DNA from: JAAZNO01 sp012798275
GTDB taxonomy: Bacteria; Chloroflexota; Anaerolineae; B4-G1; SLSP01
DNA length: 64,000 nucleotides
Assembly (NCBI GenBank): GCA_035347995.1
Contig: DAOPQD010000001.1
Span: forward strand, 62,001-126,000
Reading direction: 5' to 3'
Of the stretch, positions 23,661 through 32,200 are shown piece after piece. Under the pieces are notes generated by a model that had not been told where the DNA came from, did no database searches, and was given only the letters and a program-made list of their open reading frames with translations. A program made the position numbers and the translations under genes. How positions within the stretch are numbered: the first letter of the stretch is position 1; every line of letters starts with the position of its first letter.

Positions 23661-25856
23661 TCAGCGCGACCAGAGGACAAGGGCGTCGTTGGGCTGACGT
23701 TCGGCGCCGACGAAAGCGGCCAGGCGCGCGCCGGTCTCCGGATGATAAAGCCCCACGGCGATGGTGACGGGGGCCTCTGCCGCGGTGAGCCGGTGACTAT
23801 CCAGGACGCGGTCGCCGGGAAGCCAGAGGTGGGTGGGGAAGGCCTGTCCCATTGGTGGAGCGTCGCCTGTCGCCAGGAGCGCGCCATCGGCGGCGCAGGC
23901 ATGGACGAAGACGGTGTAGTCCGCATCCACCGGCGCGAGGCTCTCCCAACACAGGGTCACTTCCCACGCATCGTCCCGTTCCGTGAGGGCAGCGTGGGTG
24001 AGCGCGAGCGCCTCCCCAAAGCGGGCTGGCATTTCCAGCGGGGGGAGGGTGTCGCACGGCGGCTGACTTCCCTGGATTCGCAGGGTGTCCAGCCTTGCCG
24101 CATCGCCCGCGGGCTGTCCCGCGAGGGTGACGGGGAGCCGTGCCTTGGTCTCGCCATCGTAAAAGGCAAGGTGAAGCTCCCATGCCTGCGTGGGAAGGTC
24201 GCTTGCGGGCAGCGGTAACAGCAATTTCTCGCGGAGCAGGGCCCCGGCAGGCCAGGCAGAGGTCGGCAGATTGCCATGTCCAGGCCAGGCATCGTAGGTG
24301 AGGCGGAGGGTGTTGTCGCCAGACCGGGCGGAGACGAGTTGCACGGCGAGCGCCCACTCCTCATCGAGGGGACGCAACGCTTCCAGGTAGAGCTGCAGCT
24401 CCAGGGCGGGACGACAGTAGCTGGATTGCACCAGCCAGCAGGCCAGGCGCGACTCCGTCAACCGCACCTCATAGCCGCGCAAAGCGATGGCTTCCGCGCC
24501 GAAGACGACGTCGGTGGTGTAGGGGAGGGGTGTTGAGTCTTCCAGACGGGCGGGAGGAGCGAAGAGCGGCGCTGCGCCGGCGAGGAGCGTGATCAGTGCG
24601 CCGAGCGGCAGCCAGATGGCCCAGGCGCGCGCCAGTCGCGGCTGAAGCTGCTGCCAGCCGACCGCGAGGAGCACCGCGAGGGCGGGGGCTGCGGGAAAGA
24701 GCAGCCGTCCTCCCGTCGCCGGGGTGAGGGCATTCCAGCGCACCCATGCGACCACGATGATGACGAACCAGCCGCCCAGGAGCGCCAGCTCCGTCCGCCG
24801 CGCAAGGGTGCGGAAGTGCGCCATGAGGCCCACGCAGCCGCCTCCGAGCAGCGCGAAAAAGGGCCAGTAGAGCGCCCGGGGATAGAAAGCGCACGGCAGC
24901 TGTCCCCAATAGGAGCGCAGCATCAGCTGGAACGTGCCCCAGAGATCCACGCGTACCGCCGTGCGCCCGACGACGTCCAGCATGGGGGCGAGGGCGGTCA
25001 GATCGCCGTAGAGCCGCCAGTTGCGTCCCAGCCACGGCGTGACGAGTGCCAGCGCCGGAACAACGAGCAGCACTCCCCAGCGCAGCAGCCGGGTCAGTGG
25101 GGCGCGTTGCCGCCAGGCGTAGGCCAGGAGGGTCAATCCGCCCAATCCGAGCAGTCCCAGTCCGCTGAGTTTGCTCAGCGCTGCCAGTCCCGTCAGGATG
25201 CCAAAGCCGAGGAGGCGCGTTGGCGTCGGACCACGCTGCCAGATGTCCACCAACAGCACCAGCGCCCAGGTGGCCAGCGGGATGACGAGGTTATCGTTGT
25301 TCACCCCGGCCGCGAGGAGCAGGAATTGCGGGTTGAAGGCGACGACGGCCGTCGCCAGCGGCGCGACGAATCCTCGGGGCGCCAGCCGTCGGGCAAGAGC
25401 CCACGTCCCTGCGACGGTGGCGCATTGTAGAAGGGTGGAAAGCAGCCGCAGCGCGTAGACCGTGCGGCGATGTCCTTCCGGAGGGAACCCGGTGTAGGGA
25501 TCGCGGCTCCAGGTGACGCGATTGTAGAGCGTATCGCCAGAGCCACAGGCGACGAAGGTGGCGGGAATGGGCCGCACGTCCGGCGCTTCGCGGGGCAGAC
25601 CCCACAGGCGCACCCACGCCGCGCCAAGGAGATGGTACAGCGGCGGCTGCGAGGCTTCTTGCCGGACATGGAAGCCGGCCGCCTCGGCCTCGCCATGGAC
25701 GGGCAGCCGGCCGGTCACGGCGATGTGGCGGATGACCTCCGCGTGTTCGATCTCGTCGAGGTTTTCGTAGGGTGGGATCGTTATGTTCCAGGCCAGCGCC
25801 AGGCTTACGAAGGTCACCAGAATCAGCCATAGGCCGGCGCGTGAGGAGTGCATCAT
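23661..25856 (-). CDS. Large GT39-like membrane glycosyltransferase with two C-terminal beta modules
   Basis: A 731-residue protein with a signal-anchor, then PYENLDEIEHAEV (Asp34-Glu35-His38), an acidic loop equivalent to that of PMT-type transferases, NNDNLVIPL near 195 and about ten more membrane segments up to residue 450. The C-terminal part has two copies of the module found in the neighbouring transferases (about 504-575 and 649-718: PTSAWPAG and FVHACA, PTHLWLPGDRVLDSH, GLYHPETGARL). The start at 25856 is chosen because its ATGA overlaps the stop of the hydrolase gene, giving translational coupling; a further ATG follows directly. Confidence 0.74.
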   Translation of the reverse strand: MMHSSRAGLWLILVTFVSLALAWNITIPPYENLDEIEHAEVIRHIAVTGRLPVHGEAEAAGFHVRQEASQPPLYHLLGAAWVRLWGLPREAPDVRPIPATFVACGSGDTLYNRVTWSRDPYTGFPPEGHRRTVYALRLLSTLLQCATVAGTWALARRLAPRGFVAPLATAVVAFNPQFLLLAAGVNNDNLVIPLATWALVLLVDIWQRGPTPTRLLGFGILTGLAALSKLSGLGLLGLGGLTLLAYAWRQRAPLTRLLRWGVLLVVPALALVTPWLGRNWRLYGDLTALAPMLDVVGRTAVRVDLWGTFQLMLRSYWGQLPCAFYPRALYWPFFALLGGGCVGLMAHFRTLARRTELALLGGWFVIIVVAWVRWNALTPATGGRLLFPAAPALAVLLAVGWQQLQPRLARAWAIWLPLGALITLLAGAAPLFAPPARLEDSTPLPYTTDVVFGAEAIALRGYEVRLTESRLACWLVQSSYCRPALELQLYLEALRPLDEEWALAVQLVSARSGDNTLRLTYDAWPGHGNLPTSAWPAGALLREKLLLPLPASDLPTQAWELHLAFYDGETKARLPVTLAGQPAGDAARLDTLRIQGSQPPCDTLPPLEMPARFGEALALTHAALTERDDAWEVTLCWESLAPVDADYTVFVHACAADGALLATGDAPPMGQAFPTHLWLPGDRVLDSHRLTAAEAPVTIAVGLYHPETGARLAAFVGAERQPNDALVLWSR

Positions 25857-26620
25857 TCCATTCCTTCGGGAGGCCTCTCGAACCATTCTCGCGCTGCCTG
25901 CCAGGCGCGTTCGCGGTCAAGATCGAGGACCACGGTGTGTCCGCCGCGTTCCAGCCAGAGCAGCTGCTGTGGTCCGCCGAGCCGCGCCGCGACTTGACGG
26001 ACCACGCGCGGGGGAACGGCGTGATCATGGCGGGCGTGGACGAGCAGGGTGGGGACACGCACGTCGGGCAGGCGCGCGTCCATGGCGAGCAGAAAACTGC
26101 CCAGTTCTGCCACGGCCCGTAAGGGAATGCGCCGGTAAATGAAGCGGGCGCGACGAGCGGCGGCGTCGTGCATGTCGGAGCCGATTTTGGGCAGATAGGG
26201 GATCACGCGGGCGAGATGAGAGAGCCAGCCAGGCGGTAAGCCGTGGAAGGCAAAGCCGCCGGGGGTAGCGAAGGCGACTACCCGCTCCACGGGGTCCTCG
26301 GCGGCGACGTAGAGCGCCAGCGCCGCGCCGAGCGAGACCCCGGCGATGCCCAGGTGCTGACGTTGGCGGCGCAGTTCGGCGAGGCCGGCGCGGACGTCCG
26401 CGACCCAATCCTGCCAGTGGACGGCGGCGAGATCTTCGGGAGTGGTGCCGTGGCCGCGCAGCCGGATGCCAGAGACGGTCATGCCGGCGCGCGCCAGCGC
26501 TTCGCCGAGGGGCCGGACTTCATCCGGTGCAGTGAGGAAACCGTGAATGAGCAGGATGCCCGGCTCTCCGCCGGGCAGAAAGAACGGCGTCGGTTCTGGT
26601 CGCGCGCGATCTTCTTTCAT
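25853..26620 (-). CDS. Alpha/beta hydrolase (carboxylesterase/monoacylglycerol lipase-like)
   Basis: A 255-residue cytoplasmic hydrolase. The oxyanion segment LIHGFL, nucleophile elbow GVSLG (Ser near 96), acid in HARHDHAV near 200 and catalytic His in GGHTVV near 230 are all present, with a helical lid between. It resembles Est30-type carboxylesterases that act on short acyl esters. It is the first gene of the leftward cluster with the three large transferases, so it may trim or release an acylated glycan intermediate, but that is speculation. Confidence 0.8.
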   Translation of the reverse strand: MKEDRARPEPTPFFLPGGEPGILLIHGFLTAPDEVRPLGEALARAGMTVSGIRLRGHGTTPEDLAAVHWQDWVADVRAGLAELRRQRQHLGIAGVSLGAALALYVAAEDPVERVVAFATPGGFAFHGLPPGWLSHLARVIPYLPKIGSDMHDAAARRARFIYRRIPLRAVAELGSFLLAMDARLPDVRVPTLLVHARHDHAVPPRVVRQVAARLGGPQQLLWLERGGHTVVLDLDRERAWQAAREWFERPPEGME

Positions 26621-26630
26621 ACAGCCATGG

Positions 26631-26657
26631 AGTATAGCACACTCCCGGCAGGGTCAA
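26631..26657 (-). promoter_or_regulatory. Promoter of the hydrolase-transferase cluster
   Basis: On the minus strand, TTGACC (26652-26657), a 15-base spacer and TATACT (26631-26636) lie 10 bases before the hydrolase ATG (26618-26620), so the leader would be only a few bases long. No Shine-Dalgarno site fits in that gap. Confidence 0.55.
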
Positions 26658-26669
26658 ACCGCGCGCGCG

Positions 26670-26697
26670 TTGACAAAAGGCCCCGGCGGACTATAAT
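26670..26697 (+). promoter_or_regulatory. Consensus promoter of secDF
   Basis: Perfect TTGACA (26670-26675) and TATAAT (26692-26697) with a 16-base spacer. It is back to back with the divergent hydrolase promoter. The leader to secD is about 55 bases and ends in GAGGGG. Confidence 0.85.
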
Positions 26698-26759
26698 CCG
26701 CCTTTGGCTTGCCGCAGGGATTTCCCCGTACAACGGCGCTATTCCTTGAGTGAGGGGCT

Positions 26760-28133
26760 ATGAATAGAAAGACGCTAACTTCCCTGGTGTTGATCTTGTT
26801 GTTGGCGGCCGTGGCGCTTTATCTGGTGGTGCCGTCGCAGCATCCTGAGTGGCTGAAGCGCCTGCTGCTGTGGCAACCGGAGACCGCGCGCTCCCTGGAA
26901 TTCATGCAGGGGTTGGACCTGCAAGGTGGGCTGCAACTCTCGATGGTGGCCGACGTGCCTGCCGGACAGCAGCTCTCCGCCGAAACGATGCGTGCGGCGG
27001 CGCAGGTGGTCGAGGGCCGCGTCAACGCGCTGGGCTTGAGCGAGCCGGTGGTGCAGGTGCAGGGGACGCGGCGCATCATCGTCGAGCTGCCCGGCATCGC
27101 CGACCCGGAGCAGGCGATTGATACCATCCGCGATACGGCGCTGCTTGAATTCGCCGAACCGCCTGCCGGCGCCGGCGAGGCGGAACTGACGCCCGGACGG
27201 GTCGTCAGCACCACCTACGGCATGGGCGAGGACGTCACGGCGCCGCCCGGCTACTACAAGACGATTCTCATCGGTGATGCGCTGGATTCGGCCTTCAACA
27301 CGGTGGATGAGACTACCGGGCAGCCCATGGTGATCGTGCGCTTCAAAGCGGCGGATACACAGCGTTTTTACGAGTACACGAGCAATAACATCGGGCGCCC
27401 TCTGTGCATGGTGCTCGACAAAACTATCCTCTCGTGCCCTACCATCCGTGATGCCATCCCTGATGGCGAGGCGCAGATTTCCGGCGGGTTCACGTCGGAG
27501 AGCGCGCAGCAGCTCGCGATTCAGTTGCGCTACGGCGCCCTGCCGGTGCCGCTGAAAATCGAAAGCTACCGGGCGATTGGCCCGTCGCTGGGTGCAATTT
27601 CAGTTGAGAAAAGCATCCGCGCCGGCGTGGTCGGTCTGCTGGTGGTGTTCCTGTTCATGTTGATTTACTATCGCCTCAATGGCCTGGCGGCGGATCTGGC
27701 GCTGGCGCTCTACGTGTTGCTCAACCTGTTGCTCTACAAATTGTTGCCCGTTACGCTGACCCTGCCAGGGATCGCAGGCTTCTTGCTCTCGGCGGGCATG
27801 GCCGTGGATGCCAACATTTTGGTCTTCGAGCGCATGAAGGAGGAATTGCGCCATGGGCGCTCGTTGGAACGGGGCGCGGAGGCGGGATTCAGCCGCGCGT
27901 GGACCTCGGTGCGCGACTCCAATCTGGCAACGCTTTTGACGTGTGCCATTCTCTGGTTCTTTGGCAACGCTTTTGCCGCGAGCCTCGTCAAAGGCTTCGC
28001 GCTGACGCTGGCGCTCGGTACGCTGATCAACATGTTCACCGCGCTGATGGTGACCCGAACTTTCGTCCGTACGGCCCTGGGGGTGCTGGGCGAAGAACGG
28101 GTGCGGCGCCATCCCTGGTTGCTGGGAATTTAG
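26760..28133 (+). CDS. secD: Protein translocase subunit SecD
   Basis: A 457-residue SecD. An N-terminal membrane anchor precedes GLDLQGGLQL (near 50), the start of the first periplasmic domain, followed by P1-head sequence (IIVELPGIADPEQA) and a C-terminal block of five membrane segments with the conserved GFLLSAGMAVDANILVFER. SecD works with SecF to pull proteins through SecYEG using the proton motive force. The 12-base gap to secF shows co-transcription. Confidence 0.95.
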   Translation: MNRKTLTSLVLILLLAAVALYLVVPSQHPEWLKRLLLWQPETARSLEFMQGLDLQGGLQLSMVADVPAGQQLSAETMRAAAQVVEGRVNALGLSEPVVQVQGTRRIIVELPGIADPEQAIDTIRDTALLEFAEPPAGAGEAELTPGRVVSTTYGMGEDVTAPPGYYKTILIGDALDSAFNTVDETTGQPMVIVRFKAADTQRFYEYTSNNIGRPLCMVLDKTILSCPTIRDAIPDGEAQISGGFTSESAQQLAIQLRYGALPVPLKIESYRAIGPSLGAISVEKSIRAGVVGLLVVFLFMLIYYRLNGLAADLALALYVLLNLLLYKLLPVTLTLPGIAGFLLSAGMAVDANILVFERMKEELRHGRSLERGAEAGFSRAWTSVRDSNLATLLTCAILWFFGNAFAASLVKGFALTLALGTLINMFTALMVTRTFVRTALGVLGEERVRRHPWLLGI

Positions 28134-28145
28134 GAGGCTGACGAG

Positions 28146-29072
28146 ATGATTGACTTTGTTCACAATCGCAGGACCTATTTCATCCTGGCCGGGGTGTTGG
28201 TGGCGCTGAGCGTGGCGGCGATGCTGGTGTCTTATGTCACCTATGGACAGCTGGTGCGCATTGGCATTGATTTCAAGGGTGGCAGTCTGTTCTCAGTGCA
28301 CTTCACGGCTCCTGTCACCGAGGACGTGATCCGTGAGGCTTTTGCAGAGGAAGGCTATACCAGCACCATCGTGCAGCAGTTGGGCGACCCCGCCGACAAT
28401 ACCTGGCAGATTCGGACCAGTTTTGCGACGACCGATCAGATCAACGCCGTGTTGGAGCGCCTCGAGGAAATCACCGGCGCGGTGGATCGCAGCAGCTCGG
28501 TGGTGGATACGGTGGAAGCCACGGTGGGGGCGGAAGTGGCGCGCAGCGCCGCGCAGGCAGCTGGCGTGGCGGCGCTCGTCGTGCTGACGTTTATCTGGTT
28601 CTCGTTCCGTAAGGTGCCCCATCCGCTGCACTATGGCGTCGCTTCGGTCGTGGCGATGCTGATCAACGTGATCGTGGCCATGGGCTTCTATGCGCTCATG
28701 GGCTTGCTACAGGGGTGGGAAGCCGATGCGCTGTTCCTCACGGCGATCCTCACGGTGATCGGGTTCTCGGTTCAGGACATCATCGTGGTGTTCGACCGCA
28801 TCCGCGAAAATATCCCGCGTCATCGCGGCGAGCCTTTCTCGCTGATCGTGAACCGCAGCATCATGGAGACGCTGCACCGTTCACTGGCGACGCAGCTGAA
28901 CGCGATGTTCGTGATGATTGCCATCTTGTTGTTCGGCGGTGCGACGCTCAAGCCCTTCATTGCCGTGATGCTGGTAGGAATGCTCAGCGAGACCTTCACT
29001 TCGATGTTTGTGGCGGTTCACATTGTCGGGTTGTGGGAGGAGCATCGGAAGTCGCGTCCTGCGCGGGCGTGA
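28146..29072 (+). CDS. secF: Protein translocase subunit SecF
   Basis: A 308-residue SecF with a first membrane segment, GIDFKGGSLFSVHF (near 40), a small external domain and a C-terminal five-segment membrane block carrying FSVQDIIVVFDRIREN and the NRSIMETL-RSLATQLNAMF conserved pair. It partners SecD from the gene immediately upstream. It is followed by two hairpins, the second with a U-rich tail. Confidence 0.95.
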   Translation: MIDFVHNRRTYFILAGVLVALSVAAMLVSYVTYGQLVRIGIDFKGGSLFSVHFTAPVTEDVIREAFAEEGYTSTIVQQLGDPADNTWQIRTSFATTDQINAVLERLEEITGAVDRSSSVVDTVEATVGAEVARSAAQAAGVAALVVLTFIWFSFRKVPHPLHYGVASVVAMLINVIVAMGFYALMGLLQGWEADALFLTAILTVIGFSVQDIIVVFDRIRENIPRHRGEPFSLIVNRSIMETLHRSLATQLNAMFVMIAILLFGGATLKPFIAVMLVGMLSETFTSMFVAVHIVGLWEEHRKSRPARA

Positions 29073-29087
29073 TGCCGGGGATGAGTG

Positions 29088-29113
29088 AGCGGGCCACCGA
29101 CATGTGGCCCGCT
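29088..29113 (+). terminator. Hairpin downstream of secF
   Basis: AGCGGGCCAC (29088-29097) pairs with GTGGCCCGCT (29104-29113) around a 6-base loop, 16 bases after the secF stop. It has no immediate T run, so it may act together with the next hairpin. Confidence 0.6.
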
Positions 29114-29133
29114 TGCAGTAACGGGCTCCCTCT

Positions 29134-29198
29134 CAAAAAAACAACGCGCTTCAGCGCCGTCGTCTGGGTCAGGCTGGAGATGGAATCCCCAGCCTGAC
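29134..29198 (-). repeat. Family G palindromic element, partial copy (reverse orientation), with terminator-like hairpin
   Basis: Read on the minus strand this matches the left end of the element at 33800: GTCAGGCTGGGGATTCCAT, CCAGCCTGAC and then GGCGCTGAAGCGCG. The hairpin 29168-29198 (GTCAGGCTGG with CCAGCCTGAC) is followed on the plus strand by TTTATTTTT, so it also looks like the intrinsic terminator of secDF. Confidence 0.65.
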
Positions 29199-29205
29199 TT
29201 TATTT

Positions 29206-29233
29206 TTGCGTGACCCCCATTCGGTGCTATAGT
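29206..29233 (+). promoter_or_regulatory. Leaderless-type promoter of the BatA/VWA gene
   Basis: TTGCGT (29206-29211), a 16-base spacer and TATAGT (29228-29233) stand 7 bases before the ATG at 29241. There is no Shine-Dalgarno sequence in the gap. The geometry is the same as at the glycosyltransferase gene at 7917. Confidence 0.6.
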
Positions 29234-29240
29234 GCTGCGT

Positions 29241-32200
29241 ATGCGGTTTCTGACTCCAAACAGCTTGTGGCTTCTGGCCCTGGCGCTGCCCATCATTGCC
29301 CTCTATCTGCTGCGCCTGCACCGACGGGAGACCCCTGTCGCCAGCGTGTTGCTCTGGCAGGCGGCGGCCGTCGAGCGTCGCGCCAATCGCCCCTGGCAGA
29401 AATTACGCCGTCACTGGCTGTTGGCGCTGCAGCTGCTGATTCTGGCGACGCTGGTCGCGGCGGCCGCTCACCCTGCCGTTCCCGCGCCGTCAACGCCGCA
29501 GGGACGGCTGTTGATCCTGCTGGACGCTTCCGCGAGTATGCAGGCGCGCCGCGAGGACGGCAACACGCGCTTCGAGGCGGCGCTCGCGGAACTGCGGGCG
29601 CTCTCTGAGGCGCTGGATGCGCGCAGCCGGGTGACGCTCATCACCACGAGCGCGACACCGCAGGTGGTGTTGCGCGACGGGGATGCTGCGGCGTTGCGGC
29701 GGACGCTCCCCGCGCTGCAGCCGACCGATGGCGGCGCCGATTGGGACGCGGCGGCGAGTCTGGCGCTCGGCCTCGCGGCCGGGGAAGAGGTCACGACGCT
29801 GGTGTTCACCGATGCGGCGCTGGCGGAGTCCCTGCCCCCTCTGCCGGGCCGGGCGCAGCTCTTTACCGTAGGGGAGGCCGCCCCCAACGTGGGACTGGTG
29901 GATTTTTCTCTCCGCCGCAGCGCCGAGACTTTCACCGCGTTTGTGCGTGTGCTGAACGCCGGCCCGGCGCGACAGGTCACATTGCTGTTGCTTGCCGGCA
30001 GTGAAGTCCTCGCCCGTCAGGCGCTGGAGCTGCCCGCTGCGGGCGAGGTGACGCTCTCTTTCCCGGATCTGCCCACCTGGGGGTGGTTCGAGGCGCGCCT
30101 TGAGGACGCCGATGATCGTTTCCCTTTGGATGATCGCGCCTGGGTGACACCGCCGCTCTCTGGCAGCGGGCAGGTGCTGCTGGTGACGTCGGGCAACCGC
30201 TTCCTCGAACTGGCATTGCGCGCCCTGCCGGGGATCGCCGTGCAACAGGCGACGACGCTGCCCCAAGACACCGCCGAGATGAGCGCCGCGGTGTTGGACG
30301 GCGCAGGCAGCGGGGGGACGTTCAGCGGCCCGGCGTGGTTGATTGCCCCCGGCGCGGGGACGCCCTGCGGCGAGCCGACAGGTGTTTTCACGCCGACAAC
30401 GCCCCTGCGCACCGGGTCCCATCCGCTGCTGGAATATGTCACCTGGGATGACGTGCACATTGCCCGCGCCACACGCTATGCCGCGCCCGCCGACGCCGTG
30501 ACCTTGCTGGAAACGGCGGAAGGCCCCTTGCTCTGGGTGCTGAACCGGCCAGGGCAGCGGCTTATCTGCCAGGCGTTTGCCCTGCAGGACTCCGATCTGC
30601 CGCTGCGGGTGGCTTTCCCCATCCTCACCAACAATCTGATGGGCTGGCTGCTGCCGCAGACGTCACAGGCGCCGATTACCCCCCTGCCGGCAGGACAGCC
30701 CTGGACGCCAGCGCTCCCTCTCGCGGCGACGGCGGCTGTGTTGGTCACACCCACGGGGGAGCGCGTGGACTTGCTGGACGTGACAGCGTCCCTTCCGCAG
30801 CGCGCGGGGCTGTACCGCCTGGAATTGGAGACGGCGGGCGGGCCGGCAACGCACTATGTGGCGCTGTCGTTGCTCGATGCGGCGGAAAGCGATCTGCACC
30901 CCCATCCGCTGATGATCGAGGGGCAGGCGCCTTTGAGCGCTGCCCCCGGCGCGACCGGTTGGCGCGACTTCAGCCGCTGGGTCGCTGCGGCGGCCCTCGC
31001 GTTGTTGCTCCTCGAAGGGGCGCTCTGGTGGGGGCGCGCGGCTGCCTGGCATGGGGTGCGCGCGGCCCTCTCCGCGTTGCGCTATGACTGGCGCCCTGTG
31101 GCGTTGCGGCTGATCCTGGTAGGGGCATTGATCCTGGCCCTCGCGGACGTGCGCCTGCCCCAGGCGACGCGCAATCTGGCGACGGTGTTCGTCGTGGATC
31201 GGTCTGCGAGCGTCGCGGCGGAGGAGGGGGAGATTGAGGCGCTATTGACCGCTGCCTGGGAGGCCAAAGGCGCGCAGGACCGCGCCGCGGTGGTCGTTTT
31301 TGGCGGGGAAGCGCGGGTCGCACAGCCGTTGTCTGAGGGGTCTTTCGCGGCTGATCTGCGCCTGGCGCCCCAACCGGATGCCACCGACATTGCCGCTGCC
31401 GTGCGGTTGGGGGCGAGCCTCGTCCCTGAGGGAGCGCCGGGGCGGCTGGTACTCATCACCGATGGGCTGGAGACGCGCGACGATGGGGCGACTGCCCTGC
31501 TTCAGGCACGTGCGCGGGGCCTGGAGACGCTGGTGGCCGCCGTGACGCCGGCGGCGTCGGCGGAAGTGTGGATCGAGGCGACGCGCCTGCCCGCGCGGGC
31601 CTATCCGGGGGACACAGTGGCGGTTGCTGTGACGCTGGGGGCGACGGCTGCTCAGCCCGTCCGCCTCACCTGGGCGGCAGGTTCGCAAGAAGGGGATGTT
31701 GTGTGGGAGGTCTCCCGTGGGCAGGGCAGGTATTTGTTCACCTTCAGTGCGCCAGAAAGGGGATGGGTGCCCGTGCGTTTTTGCGTGGCGGCGGAGGCGG
31801 ATTTTTTCGTGGAAAACAACTGTGGCGGCGGTTGGCTGCGCGTGGAAGGGGTGCCTCGCGTGCTCATTGTGGGGGCGGTGGAGGAACGGCAGGCTTTGGC
31901 GGCGGCGTTGCGCGCCACCGGCCTGGAAGTGGTGGAACTGCAGCCGGAGGCGCTGCCGTTCACTGCTCCGGCCTTGGGCGACTATGCTGCGGTGATCCTG
32001 GTCAACACGCCCGCCCGCGCTTTGCCGTTGCAGGCCGGCTCAGCGCTGCAAGCTTATGTCCGCGATCTGGGCGGGGGCCTGGTGACGCTCGGCGGACCGG
32101 AAAGCTACGGGGTGGGTGGATGGTCTGCCACCGCTCTGGAGGCGGCGTTGCCCGTCTCCACGCAGGTGCAGGATCCACGCCGGTTTCCTCCGCTGGCGAT

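Noticed and set aside
26670..26697. Leaderless start for secD
   Set aside because: Its consensus promoter lies about 60 bases before the ATG and GAGGGG is present, so it has a normal leader.
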